Source: CBDDBX01 sp965225955 (GTDB lineage: Bacteria; Acidobacteriota; Aminicenantia; UBA2199). Taken from it: a DNA stretch of 64,000 bases. The DNA lies in contig CBDDBX010000018.1 in assembly GCA_965225955.1 (NCBI GenBank), positions 62,001 to 126,000 on the forward strand. Direction: 5' to 3'. Shown here one piece after another: positions 1 through 8,831 of the stretch. Within the stretch, counting starts at the first letter, position 1. Every line of letters starts with the position of its first letter. Both the position numbers and the translations under genes were made by a program. The notes under the pieces are model-generated. The model searched no databases and was not told the origin of the DNA. It saw only the letters and a list, made by a program, of their open reading frames with translations.

Positions 1-169
1 GCAAAATTAACTGTAAAATATCAGTAATTGATATGGATATTCTGAATCAGAATTTAATCACCGAATGGGATTAAATGATTATTATATTTTCATCTCATAC
101 TCTTAATCTACTTGGTTAATAAATATATGTAATCTTCACCAGCATTTTCTTTGTAAATGCCTAATGTAC
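1..169. other. Left-edge intergenic stretch, possible gene tail
   Basis: An open frame from base 3 to a TAA at 72-74 could be the last 23 codons of a gene starting outside the window, but it is too short to call. A 15-base palindrome, ATTCTGAATCAGAAT, lies at 39-53. Nothing else is recognised before the transposase stop codon at 170. Confidence 0.25.
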
Positions 170-1021
170 CTAAGTTGCATACACCTCTTTTAATTCTTTA
201 AATTTATGTTTCCTCAATATTTTCTGAGAATTAACAGGGCCATATCTGCTGTATATATTATTCAGAAACAATTCCGACCCGATTACTATACTTTCAGAAA
301 AATGTTTTACTCTTTTCATAAGAAAAGTTCCCCTCTCCCACCTATTATTACCAACCTCTATTCCCATATGACTTCTTAGAAAGGCAAGATACTGTTCAAT
401 ACTATTAAAACAATCAGCATAACTAAGAACATTATCGAAATCCATAACTCCCAATTCTCTGTTAGCCAACCTGTAACTGACTCCTGACCACCTATAACTC
501 TCAGGATCATTAACAATACCCGCTCGTACCGGATTCAAGTCAATATAAGCCATACAATTAATTAATGCTTCACCAGATTCAATCAGAACACTTTTAAATC
601 TATCTCCCCAGAAATAGCCTTTTCTGTTATTACTTCTATTGTACCAAACAGAAAACCTTTGTTTGATATCTTTTACATATTCAGAGAGATCTTGCAATTT
701 CCTCTTATAATTCTCGAACTCCTCTTCTGTAATCACATCTTTGTCCTTACAATTACTCCTGTACCTGTATTTCCTTATTTTTGTTCTAATTTCCTCAAAG
801 GAGTACATTTCAGCGCAATTGACCTTCACAAGAATATGGAAATGATTCCCCATAATACAAAATGTCATTACTTCTACCATATAAACTTCTGACATTTTCA
901 CTATTATTCTTAATAGTTTTTCTTTCTCTTTCCTTTTAAGATAAAAGCATCCACCAACAGTACGGGACATAATATGATACCAGGCTGCTTCACCAGTAAT
1001 TTTCAATCTTTTTTTTCTCAT
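170..1021 (-). CDS. REP-associated tyrosine transposase (RAYT, Y1/IS200-like)
   Basis: A 283-residue single-strand HUH transposase of the Y1_Tnp family. The metal-binding HFH triad is at residues 60-62 (context GNHFHILVKV). The candidate catalytic tyrosine is Y159 in AYIDLNPVRAGIV, followed by the ESYRWSGVSY block typical of RAYTs. IS200 TnpA is about 150 residues, so the longer form and the LNPVRAG block favour the solitary RAYT group, whose members act on short dispersed palindromes instead of mobilising a classical IS. No terminal inverted repeats, tnpB or target duplication were seen beside it. The frame is intact. The start is ATG at 1019-1021 with no strong ribosome site. It is the likely partner of the GGGGACAGGC copies listed below; that link is inference. 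Confidence 0.9.
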   Translation of the reverse strand: MRKKRLKITGEAAWYHIMSRTVGGCFYLKRKEKEKLLRIIVKMSEVYMVEVMTFCIMGNHFHILVKVNCAEMYSFEEIRTKIRKYRYRSNCKDKDVITEEEFENYKRKLQDLSEYVKDIKQRFSVWYNRSNNRKGYFWGDRFKSVLIESGEALINCMAYIDLNPVRAGIVNDPESYRWSGVSYRLANRELGVMDFDNVLSYADCFNSIEQYLAFLRSHMGIEVGNNRWERGTFLMKRVKHFSESIVIGSELFLNNIYSRYGPVNSQKILRKHKFKELKEVYAT

Positions 1022-1226
1022 TTCATACCATTTATTCTTTTATAACTATAAAAACAAAAAATATCAACCCAATTATACTGAAATTATGAAATAGTGATAA
1101 CTTTCAGATACCAGTTATTCATGAACAACATTTAGTTTGGTTTGTAAATTTTTTTTATTTCCCTTATTTTTTTCAATAATATATAATTTGGAATTAACGA
1201 TAATTAAGAGATCAAAGGAGTTCAAA

Positions 1227-2399
1227 ATGAAAAGTAAAATTTTATCTTTTTCCTTAGCACTGCTAATAGCAATCTCCGGTATTGCCATGACTGCATGTGC
1301 AGAAAAACCAGACACTCTTACACCAGAGTATAAAGCCTTAAAAGCAGATATTCTTGCACAGGCAAAGAAAATTAAGAGAGCTGAACTCAGCAAATTTAAA
1401 GCTGATACAAAAACCAAATTCGAAGCTCTACTAAAAAAAGTTGAAGCTGCAGATAAAAGAGATTCACACAAATTGCTCAAAGGCTATCTTCTTCTTGACC
1501 TTGATAAAGGCGAAGAAGCTAAAGTAATATTTGATGATCTGATTAAAAATAACTCAAAACTTATATCTGACGCTAAAATGGGTAAAGTTATGGTTTTATT
1601 AAAAGCCAGAAAAGTAAAAGAAGCATTCCCTATTTTTAAGGAAATTGAAGATAAAATTGCTAAAGATTACAACTATATCAATGCTGCTATTTTCATCGCA
1701 TTCACTCAGAACGACGTTTCTCTGGAATATGCTAAAAAAGTAATTGCTGCTGATAAAGAAGGAAAATACGAAGAGTTTAAATCATATGCTTACAGCATCA
1801 TTATAGATGATATTAAAGCTAAAGGTGATAAAGAAAAAACTGTAGAAGCTCTTGAAAAAGCTCTTGCTGATCTCAAAGATGAGAAATACAAAAAAAGATT
1901 ACAGGGGACACTTAAACAACTGAAAATGGTTAATGCTCCAGCACCTGATTTCCCAGCTAAAGACTGGATAAACACAAAAAAAGTGAAAGGGATAGCAGAT
2001 CTGAAAGGCAAAGTCGTTATTCTTGATTTCTTTGCTCCATGGTGCCCACCATGTCGTAAAGTTATTCCTGTACTTGCTGAATGCTATGAAAAATATAAAA
2101 GTAAAGGGCTTGTTGTTGTAGGTTACACAAAGCTTTACGGTTCATACAAAGACGATGAAATCAACAAAGGTAAAGTTCCTGCAGAAGAGGAAAAAAATCT
2201 TATTAAAGGATTCATCAAAAGATTCAAAATGACTTTCCCTGTAGCAATTGCAGAAAACTCAGACGCTTTTGATGCTTACGGAGTAAGCGGAATACCTACT
2301 CTGGTAATGATCGATAAAGATGGTAATGTAGTTGATATAGCAGCTGGATCAAAAGATAAAGCCACTCTGGAAGCAAAAATAGAGAAACTTTTAAAATAA
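1227..2399 (+). CDS. TlpA-like thioredoxin-domain lipoprotein
   Basis: A 390-residue exported protein. An AAAGGAG ribosome site 6 bases upstream fixes the ATG at 1227; the in-frame ATG at 1137 would add 30 residues and spoil the signal peptide. The N-terminus is a hydrophobic signal with a lipobox (MTAC), so it is probably a lipidated periplasmic protein. Residues about 30-235 are helical and lysine-rich, resembling TPR-like repeats. The C-terminal third is an AhpC/TSA-thioredoxin fold with WCPPC, cysteines 273 and 276, and a cis-proline segment GVSGIPT. The expected role is periplasmic thiol-disulfide exchange; the substrate is unknown. It appears monocistronic, with a hairpin terminator directly after the stop codon. 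Confidence 0.85.
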   Translation: MKSKILSFSLALLIAISGIAMTACAEKPDTLTPEYKALKADILAQAKKIKRAELSKFKADTKTKFEALLKKVEAADKRDSHKLLKGYLLLDLDKGEEAKVIFDDLIKNNSKLISDAKMGKVMVLLKARKVKEAFPIFKEIEDKIAKDYNYINAAIFIAFTQNDVSLEYAKKVIAADKEGKYEEFKSYAYSIIIDDIKAKGDKEKTVEALEKALADLKDEKYKKRLQGTLKQLKMVNAPAPDFPAKDWINTKKVKGIADLKGKVVILDFFAPWCPPCRKVIPVLAECYEKYKSKGLVVVGYTKLYGSYKDDEINKGKVPAEEEKNLIKGFIKRFKMTFPVAIAENSDAFDAYGVSGIPTLVMIDKDGNVVDIAAGSKDKATLEAKIEKLLK

Positions 2400-2418
2400 T
2401 TTAACTATCATTTTATAA

Positions 2419-2444
2419 AAGAGAACAGCAATAGCTGTTCTCTT
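2419..2444 (+). terminator. Hairpin terminator after tlpA-like gene
   Basis: AAGAGAACAGC, loop AATA, then GCTGTTCTCTT: an 11-pair perfect stem 19 bases after the stop codon, followed by a pyrimidine-rich tract. Confidence 0.75.
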
Positions 2445-2544
2445 CTTCATCAATCAATCTGAAACATCTTGTCATAAACATACAACAATATAAAATCAAT
2501 AAAAGAAAACTCCATGTTCTTTTATATCTACGAAAAACAGCTCT

Positions 2545-2553
2545 GCCTGTCCC
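2545..2553 (-). repeat. GGGACAGGC motif copy (intergenic)
   Basis: Reads GCCTGTCCC on the plus strand, 53 bases before the metallopeptidase start. With the preceding CT it makes CTGCCT, 17 bases from TATGGT (2566-2571), a passable promoter. Confidence 0.7.
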
Positions 2554-2606
2554 TCAAAGATAAAATATGGTAAATTTTATTTTAACAATATTATCAGGAG
2601 AATAAG

Positions 2607-4649
2607 ATGAAATTTTTAATCAGTTGTCTTTGCTCTGTACTCTTCTTATCATTATTTAGCTACAGTGCAACAACCAAGTCTACTAACGCAAGTATTATAC
2701 CTGACTCATCAAAAGAGAAAATTATTAACTCTCTAAGCACTAAATATCCAACCAGGAAGGGTGCGATAATTCGTTCTGTCAATCATGCAGCTTCACTCTG
2801 GCGCAAAGAGAATGGTAGCACAGAAGAGTTCATTAATTTCTGCAATAACAATTACATTGCAGATGAAAAGATGAAGAAAGCTCTGTTTTCAAGATGTTCG
2901 GAATATTTTGAATCTCTGTGGGGGCATTCAAACAAAATGTCTCTGGATCTTCAGAAAAACCTTCACCTTGATACCGGATCTCTTCTGAAAATTGATAAAC
3001 TTTTCGGTTCATATAACCCAGGGGCTCATTTAACAGAAGATTTATACAATAACCGTATAGCATTTATAATAGCACTCAATTTCCCACCATATTCACTGGA
3101 AGAGAAAAACGACCTAGGGAATAAATGGTCTGATCTTCAGTGGGGGTATGCGAGAATGGGGGATTTGTTTAATGCAAGAGTTCCGTCAAATCTTGTTCAG
3201 GAATACAATAGAGTTAGTACCGAAACAGATATTTACATTTCAGAATATAACATTCATATGGGGCATGTTATAAAGGGTAAGAAGAAATCACTTTTTCCTG
3301 AGAAAATGGTACTTCTATCTCACTGGAATCTAAGAGATGAAATTAAAGCTAATTATGCAATCAAAAACAGAATAGCTAAACAAAAGCAGGATACAGTTTA
3401 TCAGGTAATGAAAAGAATCATTGCCCAGAGTATTCCTGCTAATATAATTAACAGCAACAAATATAACTGGGACCCATTCAAAAACAAAGTGTACTCAAAG
3501 GGCAAAGAGGTGGCATTTACTCCTGAACCGGACAAAAGATATCTTCAGATAATAAAAAACTTTAGAGCTCTGAAAAAGATAGATAAATATCATCCAGTTC
3601 TTAATACATATATTAAAAGAAAGTTCTCCGGTGAGATGGAAATCCCTCAGCCAGAAGTTGAGAAACTTTTCCACCAATTTCTCAGTTCACCAGTAATGCC
3701 AAAAATTGCCAAACTTATAAAGAAAAGGTTAGGCAGAAAGCTCGAAGCATACGACATATGGTATGATGGTTTCAAAGCAAGAAGTACAATATCAGAAGAT
3801 AAACTCAATTCGATAACCAGAAAGAGATATCCCAATGCGGCTGCGTTGAAGAAAGATCTACCTGCTTTACTAAAAAAGCTGAGTTTTGAAAATGCAGATT
3901 TTCTGGCATCAAAAATTGATGTGGATCCTGCAAGAGGTTCAGGTCATGCCTGGGGCGCATCTATGAAATCTGAAACAGCTCATCTGAGAACACGGATACC
4001 TTCAACAGGTATGGATTACAAAGGATATAATATAGCTATACACGAATTCGGCCATAATGTTGAGCAGACAATTTCTCTTCATAACGTTTCAAACTACATG
4101 ATAAATGGTGTGCCAAATACATCGTTTACAGAAGCTCTTGCTTTTCTTTTTCAAAAAAAGGATCTCCAACTACTTGATATAGTAGATAACAATAAAATTA
4201 AAGAACATTTAAAAGCCCTTGATATCTGCTGGTCAACATTTGAAATAATGGGTGTTTCAATGGTAGATATGAAAGTCTGGAAATGGCTCTATCAGAACCC
4301 TGATGCGGATGAGCATCAACTTAAAGAAGCTGTTATCAGAATTTCCAAAGAGGTCTGGAATAAATATTTTGCTAAAGCATATGGTAAAAAGAACGAACCG
4401 GTTCTGGCAATATACTCACACATGATAAGTTACCCTCTATACCTTTCTGCTTACTCTTTTGGTCAACTAATTGAATTTCAGTTAGGAGAACACATGAAAA
4501 CCAGAAATTTCGCCAAAGAGGTTAACAGAATTTTTAAACAGGGCAGATTAACACCATCTGTGTGGATGAAAAAAGCCGTCGGCAGTGACCTGTCCCCCAT
4601 CTCACTAATTCAGGCTGCTCAGAAGGCATTAAAATATGTAAAAAAATAG
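2607..4649 (+). CDS. Exported HExxH zinc metallopeptidase
   Basis: 680 residues with an N-terminal signal peptide (about residues 1-20), so periplasmic or secreted. The zinc motif HEFGH is at 479-483, and the probable third ligand E509 lies in TEALAFLFQ, 29 residues beyond the motif glutamate. This is the gluzincin arrangement and resembles M3-type oligopeptidases. The first 450 residues are helical and not recognised. An AGGAG site precedes the ATG. No protein substrate can be inferred. The gene stands alone between a terminator upstream and a motif-containing hairpin downstream. The exact peptidase family is uncertain; that it is a metal protease is well supported. Confidence 0.75.
   Translation: MKFLISCLCSVLFLSLFSYSATTKSTNASIIPDSSKEKIINSLSTKYPTRKGAIIRSVNHAASLWRKENGSTEEFINFCNNNYIADEKMKKALFSRCSEYFESLWGHSNKMSLDLQKNLHLDTGSLLKIDKLFGSYNPGAHLTEDLYNNRIAFIIALNFPPYSLEEKNDLGNKWSDLQWGYARMGDLFNARVPSNLVQEYNRVSTETDIYISEYNIHMGHVIKGKKKSLFPEKMVLLSHWNLRDEIKANYAIKNRIAKQKQDTVYQVMKRIIAQSIPANIINSNKYNWDPFKNKVYSKGKEVAFTPEPDKRYLQIIKNFRALKKIDKYHPVLNTYIKRKFSGEMEIPQPEVEKLFHQFLSSPVMPKIAKLIKKRLGRKLEAYDIWYDGFKARSTISEDKLNSITRKRYPNAAALKKDLPALLKKLSFENADFLASKIDVDPARGSGHAWGASMKSETAHLRTRIPSTGMDYKGYNIAIHEFGHNVEQTISLHNVSNYMINGVPNTSFTEALAFLFQKKDLQLLDIVDNNKIKEHLKALDICWSTFEIMGVSMVDMKVWKWLYQNPDADEHQLKEAVIRISKEVWNKYFAKAYGKKNEPVLAIYSHMISYPLYLSAYSFGQLIEFQLGEHMKTRNFAKEVNRIFKQGRLTPSVWMKKAVGSDLSPISLIQAAQKALKYVKK
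4589..4597 (-). repeat. GGGGACAGG motif copy (inside gene, antisense)
   Basis: Reads CCTGTCCCC on the plus strand near the 3' end of the metallopeptidase gene. It is the only intragenic copy lying antisense to its host. Confidence 0.6.
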
Positions 4650-4664
4650 GTAACTAATTATAAT

Positions 4665-4691
4665 GGGCAGGCGATACTTTTCGCCTGTCCC
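4665..4691. terminator. Motif-bearing hairpin between convergent genes
   Basis: GGGCAGGCGA, loop TACTTT, TCGCCTGTCCC. Seven perfect pairs (CAGGCGA/TCGCCTG) plus GGG/CCC around a one-base bulge. It lies 15 bases after the metallopeptidase stop and 5 bases after the thiH stop, so it could terminate both. The right arm is a copy of the dispersed GGGACAGGC motif, so this is the only copy that looks like a complete REP-type hairpin. Confidence 0.7.
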
Positions 4692-4696
4692 TACAT

Positions 4697-5710
4697 CTAC
4701 AATCTACTACCAGCTCTTCTCCAGTCTGTATAAACCGGATCATAGCCTCTGGCTTTAAGCATAGCAACAATTTCAGACACACTTCTTGGATCCTGTACAT
4801 CAAACTGTGGAGCATCTTCTTTATCTTCAGTATACCCACCAACAATAGTTTTGGATGCAGCTGAGATTCTTGTTATACCTAAAGAAAGAGCTCTGTCTCT
4901 GAAAGTTGCCTGTTCTCTGGTTGAAAGATTCAGCCCCACTCTTGGGAACAGTATTCTGGTCAGGGCAATGAGCTTAAAAAGATTAATATCGGATACTTCA
5001 AAATAGTCAGATTTAGTATCTCCAAAAGGAATAAGACGCGGAAAAGAGACACTATACTCAACACCGGGATAATGTTTTTCCATATATCTCAGATGCGAAT
5101 ATAGAGCAGTAATATCTTCTGCTACCGGAGCCAGTCCAAGTAACACCCCCATATTAATCATTCTTATTCCACCTTTCGCTATTCTTGCAGGTGTTTCATA
5201 TCTATAATTATAATCTTTTTTACGACCTTTCAGATGCAATTCATCATATCGTTTTCTATCATAAGTTTCCTGATAGATAGTAACCCCTTCAACTCCCGCA
5301 TCAAATAACATCTTATATTCATCAGCTTCAAGAGGATATACCTCAATAGCAATGTTAGTGAAATATTTTCTTGCTATCAATACTGCATCACGAATATATT
5401 CAGGAGAAGACATATTTCTGGATTCTCCTGTTAAGAGCAGGATACTCTGGATACCAGTAGAAGCAATTTTCTTCATTTCATTTTCAATATGTTCTGAATC
5501 CAGTCTCTCCCTCTTTATATCTTTCTGATTATGAAAACCACAGTACAAACATAAATTTTCACAATAGTTGGCAAGATAAAGAGGAGTATAAAGAGAAACA
5601 GCTTTCCCTACATACTGCATTGAGATCTGGTGTGCCTTCTGCGCAAGTGTCTCTACCGATTCAGGTGAATTATCAGCAAGAATCTGTTCAATTTCTTTTA
5701 CAGAGATCAT
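4697..5710 (-). CDS. thiH: 2-iminoacetate synthase ThiH (radical SAM)
   Basis: 337 residues. ThiH cleaves tyrosine to dehydroglycine and p-cresol, supplying the C2-N unit of the thiamine thiazole ring. The radical SAM cluster is C50-x3-C54-x2-C57 in CENLCLYCGF. The following text (GESRNMSSPEYI, IAIEVYPLE, YQETYDRKRYDELH) is strongly ThiH-like. Well-known ThiH proteins run nearer 370 residues; this one has a shorter N-terminal extension. The start overlaps the thiG stop by 4 bases (5707-5710), so the three genes thiS, thiG and thiH form one operon. Using ThiH instead of ThiO glycine oxidase fits an anaerobic or microaerobic cell. No thiF, thiE or thiC is in this window. Confidence 0.95.
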   Translation of the reverse strand: MISVKEIEQILADNSPESVETLAQKAHQISMQYVGKAVSLYTPLYLANYCENLCLYCGFHNQKDIKRERLDSEHIENEMKKIASTGIQSILLLTGESRNMSSPEYIRDAVLIARKYFTNIAIEVYPLEADEYKMLFDAGVEGVTIYQETYDRKRYDELHLKGRKKDYNYRYETPARIAKGGIRMINMGVLLGLAPVAEDITALYSHLRYMEKHYPGVEYSVSFPRLIPFGDTKSDYFEVSDINLFKLIALTRILFPRVGLNLSTREQATFRDRALSLGITRISAASKTIVGGYTEDKEDAPQFDVQDPRSVSEIVAMLKARGYDPVYTDWRRAGSRL

Positions 5711-6489
5711 TTTTCATCAAAAAGAAAGCCAGATAAAGGAGATGAAGCAACTGCATATGAGCGTGCAGAACTAAAACCTGCCAGATACCCTCTTCTTCCT
5801 GCTTTTACCGCTTCAGAAAAAGCAATAGCCATCTGTACAGGATTCTGTGCAGAAGATACTGCAGTATTAGCAAGAACAGCAGCAGCACCCATTTCCATAG
5901 CCTCAACAGCATGAGAGGGACGCCCAATACCGGCATCTACGATTACAGGAAGATCAGTTTCGGAAATAATAACTTCAATAAGATCTTTTGTCTGAACACC
6001 TCTGCAACTTCCTATCAGAGAACCTAATGGCATGATAGCTTTTGCCCCTGCATTTTCCAGATCTCTCATTATATAAAGATCGGGTGAGACATAAGGAAAT
6101 ACAACAAATCCCTCTTTAGCAAGAGTTTCGGTTGCCCGAACAGTTTCAGCATTGTCAGGCAGGAGGTATTTAGAATCATCTATCACCTCAATTTTAACCC
6201 AGTTTATCCCTGCTGCTTCACGAGCCAGTCTGGCTATTTCAACCGCCTCAGTGGCTGTTCTGGCACCAGATGTATTTATCATTATTTCAGTTTCTTTTGG
6301 GATATAATTCAAAATATTTTCACTATGTTCTTCTGAATCAACCCGCCTCATAGCAATTGTTATGACTTCAGAACCACTCTCAAGGATAGCGTTTTTCATC
6401 TGATTTTTATCACCAAATTTTCCACTTCCAAGAAAAAAACGATTATTTATTTTTTTACCTTCTATTATAAGAGAATCATTACTCATCAT
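5707..6489 (-). CDS. thiG: Thiazole synthase ThiG
   Basis: 260-residue TIM-barrel enzyme that joins deoxyxylulose 5-phosphate, dehydroglycine and ThiS thiocarboxylate sulfur into the thiazole phosphate. Family landmarks are visible: GSGKFGDKNQMKNAI near the start, the Schiff-base lysine K99 in NWVKIEVI, PLGSLIGSCRGVQTK, and VIVDAGIGRPSHAVEAMEMG. Length is normal. It overlaps thiS upstream and thiH downstream by 4 bases each, indicating translational coupling. Two ATG codons stand together at the start; either could be used. Confidence 0.96.
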   Translation of the reverse strand: MMSNDSLIIEGKKINNRFFLGSGKFGDKNQMKNAILESGSEVITIAMRRVDSEEHSENILNYIPKETEIMINTSGARTATEAVEIARLAREAAGINWVKIEVIDDSKYLLPDNAETVRATETLAKEGFVVFPYVSPDLYIMRDLENAGAKAIMPLGSLIGSCRGVQTKDLIEVIISETDLPVIVDAGIGRPSHAVEAMEMGAAAVLANTAVSSAQNPVQMAIAFSEAVKAGRRGYLAGFSSARSYAVASSPLSGFLFDEK

Positions 6490-6689
6490 CCGCCTCCTAC
6501 AAAATTAATCAGATCTATCACATCACAGTCAGATATTACAATCTCACTCCACTTATCTTTTTTCACAATCTGATCATTGTACTTTACAATAACCACACCA
6601 TCGGAATATTTATGGTGCTTAATCAATTCCTGAATTGTAAGCTCTTTATCATATGAACCGGGCTTACCGTTTAAAATTATATTGATCAT
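6486..6689 (-). CDS. thiS: Sulfur carrier protein ThiS
   Basis: 67-residue ubiquitin-like sulfur carrier ending in the required C-terminal diglycine (FVGGG). Thiocarboxylated ThiS donates sulfur to ThiG. It is first in the thiSGH operon, with AGAGGAG about 10 bases before the ATG. The adenylating partner ThiF is not encoded nearby. The 87-base gap upstream holds no recognisable TPP riboswitch. Confidence 0.95.
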   Translation of the reverse strand: MINIILNGKPGSYDKELTIQELIKHHKYSDGVVIVKYNDQIVKKDKWSEIVISDCDVIDLINFVGGG

Positions 6690-6731
6690 CTAAATTGACT
6701 CCTCTGCAAAGAGCAGGGTCTATTCTAACAT

Positions 6732-6755
6732 AAAAGCTGTTTGCGCAACAGTTTT
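6732..6755 (-). terminator. Weak hairpin after larE
   Basis: On the minus strand AAAACTGTT, loop GCGCA, AACAG then C and TTTT. It has a short stem and U tract, and separates larE from thiS. Confidence 0.45.
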
Positions 6756-6776
6756 AAGCATCCTGTTTATTAAAAC

Positions 6777-7592
6777 TTATTCCCGTTTCTGATCAAGCAC
6801 CAGATTCATACTACCAGAAACATATCCTTTCAAATCCAGTGACACATAACTGAACCCAAACTCCCTAAAAGACTTATATATCTCTTCCCGGTGTTCAGCT
6901 ACAATTCTAAATTCTGAATCCGGTACTTCAATTCTTGCTATATGTCCATGAACGCGAACTCTTGACATCGAAACTCCCAGATCTGACAGATAATTCTCAC
7001 TGTTCTCTATCCTTTTAAGCTTCTCAGAAGTAATTGTTTCGCCATAAGGTACTCTGGATGCCAGACAGGTTGTTGATGGCATGTCGTAATTTGATAATCC
7101 TAATTTTTTTGCTATCTCAGGTATATCTTTCTTACTTATATCTGCCTCAAGAAGTGGCATAAAAATACCTGCCTCTTTCAGAGCTTTAATTCCTGGCCTG
7201 TGCTCCCCAAAATCAGATACATTAACACCAAAAGCAACTATTTTTAAACCAACCGAATCAGCTCCTCTACGAACAACCTCAATCTCTTCATGCTTACAGT
7301 AGTAGCATCTATCAGAACTGTTCGCCACAAATTCAGGGTTTTCCAGTTCTGAAGTCTGAACAATAACATGCTTTATGCCTATCTCTTCAGCAATTCTTCT
7401 GGAGAAATCAAGTTCTCTCCCTGAAAATACATCCGAATCGATAGTTACTGCTGCTGAATTCATTTTAAGTTCCTGATAAGCCACCATGGCAATTAATGAG
7501 CTATCAATTCCACCAGAGAAAGCAACAGCAAGCTCTCTCTTCTCTCTTATTATATCTCTAAGAATATTTAGTTTCCTGTCTAATAAATCCAT
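6777..7592 (-). CDS. larE: LarE-type ATP-dependent sulfur transferase
   Basis: 271-residue PP-loop enzyme. The ATP motif SGGIDSS is at 26-32. The conserved C176 (STTCLASRVPYGE) sits exactly where the sacrificial cysteine of Lactobacillus LarE lies. C96 and C99 (CYYCK) add a CxxC, giving a three-cysteine LarE; such forms are reported to hold an iron-sulfur cluster and avoid destroying the protein's own cysteine. LarE makes the thiolated pyridinium of the nickel-pincer cofactor of lactate racemase, but no larA, larB or larC is in this window, so its target here is open. The gene has its own promoter (TTGACT at 7634-7639, 17 bases, TATAAA at 7611-7616) and GGAG before ATG 7590-7592. Confidence 0.85.
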   Translation of the reverse strand: MDLLDRKLNILRDIIREKRELAVAFSGGIDSSLIAMVAYQELKMNSAAVTIDSDVFSGRELDFSRRIAEEIGIKHVIVQTSELENPEFVANSSDRCYYCKHEEIEVVRRGADSVGLKIVAFGVNVSDFGEHRPGIKALKEAGIFMPLLEADISKKDIPEIAKKLGLSNYDMPSTTCLASRVPYGETITSEKLKRIENSENYLSDLGVSMSRVRVHGHIARIEVPDSEFRIVAEHREEIYKSFREFGFSYVSLDLKGYVSGSMNLVLDQKRE

Positions 7593-7610
7593 AGTTTTTA
7601 CTCCACAGCT

Positions 7611-7645
7611 TTTATATCAGGAGCTCTTTATATAGTCAAACTATA
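7611..7645 (-). promoter_or_regulatory. larE promoter with overlapping palindrome
   Basis: Minus-strand -35 TTGACT (7634-7639), a 17-base spacer and -10 TATAAA (7611-7616). A palindrome TATAGT-CAA-ACTATA (7631-7645) covers the -35 box and could be an operator. Confidence 0.55.
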
Positions 7646-7656
7646 CAGAAATTTTC

Positions 7657-7665
7657 GCCTGTCCC
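7657..7665 (-). repeat. GGGACAGGC motif copy (intergenic)
   Basis: GCCTGTCCC on the plus strand between the divergent larE and sensor-kinase genes, 58 bases before the kinase ATG. No convincing -10 box follows at 17 bases. Confidence 0.65.
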
Positions 7666-7723
7666 TCTTTTTCCTCTTTTTAACCATTTTAAAAGTGATT
7701 TGAATCATATAAAATACATGTAA

Positions 7724-8830
7724 ATGAGAAACAGGCATGTTAAACCTTTACCAATAATAATCAGATACGGCCATCATATAGTCTTTGCGGTATCGATATT
7801 ATTAATGGCATCCCTTATAACCTGGTGGTCTATATTCATAAGCAACTCAATTGCAGAGCAGTATAATCTGCAAATGAAGTTACTTATAAATATAGTGAAG
7901 AGTACTGCTGGTAAATCCGCCTCAATTCTATCTGATGAAAGAATTGAGAAAGTTCATACCCGTAATGTAACACCGGTTGAAATAGAAAAATCCATAGCAA
8001 TAGAAGCAGAAGACGGATATTACTTAAGAATAAGGCCAGCAGTCATTGAAGAGATAGAAAGAAACCTGAGGAGTAAAAGATTGATGGTTGCAGGGGAATC
8101 AGTCTTTCTTTTTATAATGCTTACAATATGCTGCTTCCTGCTATACAGATTCATCTCCATAAACAGAGCCCTCTCAAGACAGGCAGAAAGATTCTGGCAA
8201 TCCATTACCCACGAGCTTAAAACACCAATCACTGGTATCAAAATTTTTCTTCAAAGTCTTCAGAGAGGAGCCTTCAGAGAGCAGGACATAGATCAATATC
8301 TTAAACTTGCGATAGAGCAGGTATACTCTCAGGAAAAAATGGCCGAAAATCTCATTGCAGGAGCCACAATGGGGACAGGCCAGCAATTTTTCCCATCTGA
8401 AGAGTTTGAAATTACTACTTTTCTGAGAACGTATACAGACAATTACAAGTTACTCAACCACAACCTGAGCCTGAATACTATAATTCCTGAACAACAAGTG
8501 ATATTATTTAATTCTCCTGATGCCATCAGATTAATTTTAAACAATCTCCTGGATAATAGTAGAAAATATGCTGGCAATAACCCACAGATAACAATGACAT
8601 TGACAGAAGAGAAGCATTCATTAACACTCAAACTGGAAGATAACGGTCCAGGTCTCCCTGCAGGAATTTTAGAGCAGTTTAGTAGTCGAAGGAAGAACAA
8701 TATGCTTAATGGGCACGGTGCAGGAATTGGTCTCATTATCTCTTCTGAGCTTGCAGAAAGAAATAATGGAGAACTCAGGATAAGTAACAATTCAAAAGGG
8801 GCAGTTTTTGAACTTAAACTAAAGATGTAA
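7724..8830 (+). CDS. Membrane sensor histidine kinase
   Basis: 368 residues: TM1 about 17-39, an extracytoplasmic loop of roughly 80 residues, TM2 about 122-143, then HisKA with the phosphoacceptor H163 (SITHELKTPITG) and a HATPase_c domain with the N box ILNNLLDNSRKYAGN (about 271-285) and G1 box LEDNGPGLP. No HAMP or PAS is obvious. The short periplasmic sensor is not recognised. It is followed after one base by its response regulator, so they form a two-component operon. No Shine-Dalgarno is seen; TATAAA at 7708-7713 is only 10 bases before the ATG, so the leader may be very short. The codons at 8371-8380 contain the dispersed motif, read as Gly-Thr-Gly. Confidence 0.9.
   Translation: MRNRHVKPLPIIIRYGHHIVFAVSILLMASLITWWSIFISNSIAEQYNLQMKLLINIVKSTAGKSASILSDERIEKVHTRNVTPVEIEKSIAIEAEDGYYLRIRPAVIEEIERNLRSKRLMVAGESVFLFIMLTICCFLLYRFISINRALSRQAERFWQSITHELKTPITGIKIFLQSLQRGAFREQDIDQYLKLAIEQVYSQEKMAENLIAGATMGTGQQFFPSEEFEITTFLRTYTDNYKLLNHNLSLNTIIPEQQVILFNSPDAIRLILNNLLDNSRKYAGNNPQITMTLTEEKHSLTLKLEDNGPGLPAGILEQFSSRRKNNMLNGHGAGIGLIISSELAERNNGELRISNNSKGAVFELKLKM
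8371..8380 (+). repeat. GGGGACAGGC motif copy (inside gene, sense)
   Basis: Within the sensor kinase, between the HisKA and ATPase domains, in a linker where an insertion would be tolerated. Confidence 0.65.
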
Positions 8831-8831
8831 A

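Noticed and set aside
659..892. Open plus-strand frame inside the transposase gene
   Set aside because: Antisense to a well-supported transposase, with no ribosome site or family likeness.
170..1021. Complete IS200/IS605 element
   Set aside because: No TnpB frame, no subterminal hairpins and no clear ends were found around the transposase gene.
6690..6776. TPP riboswitch before thiSGH
   Set aside because: Only 87 bases separate larE and thiS, and the conserved THI-box core is not present.
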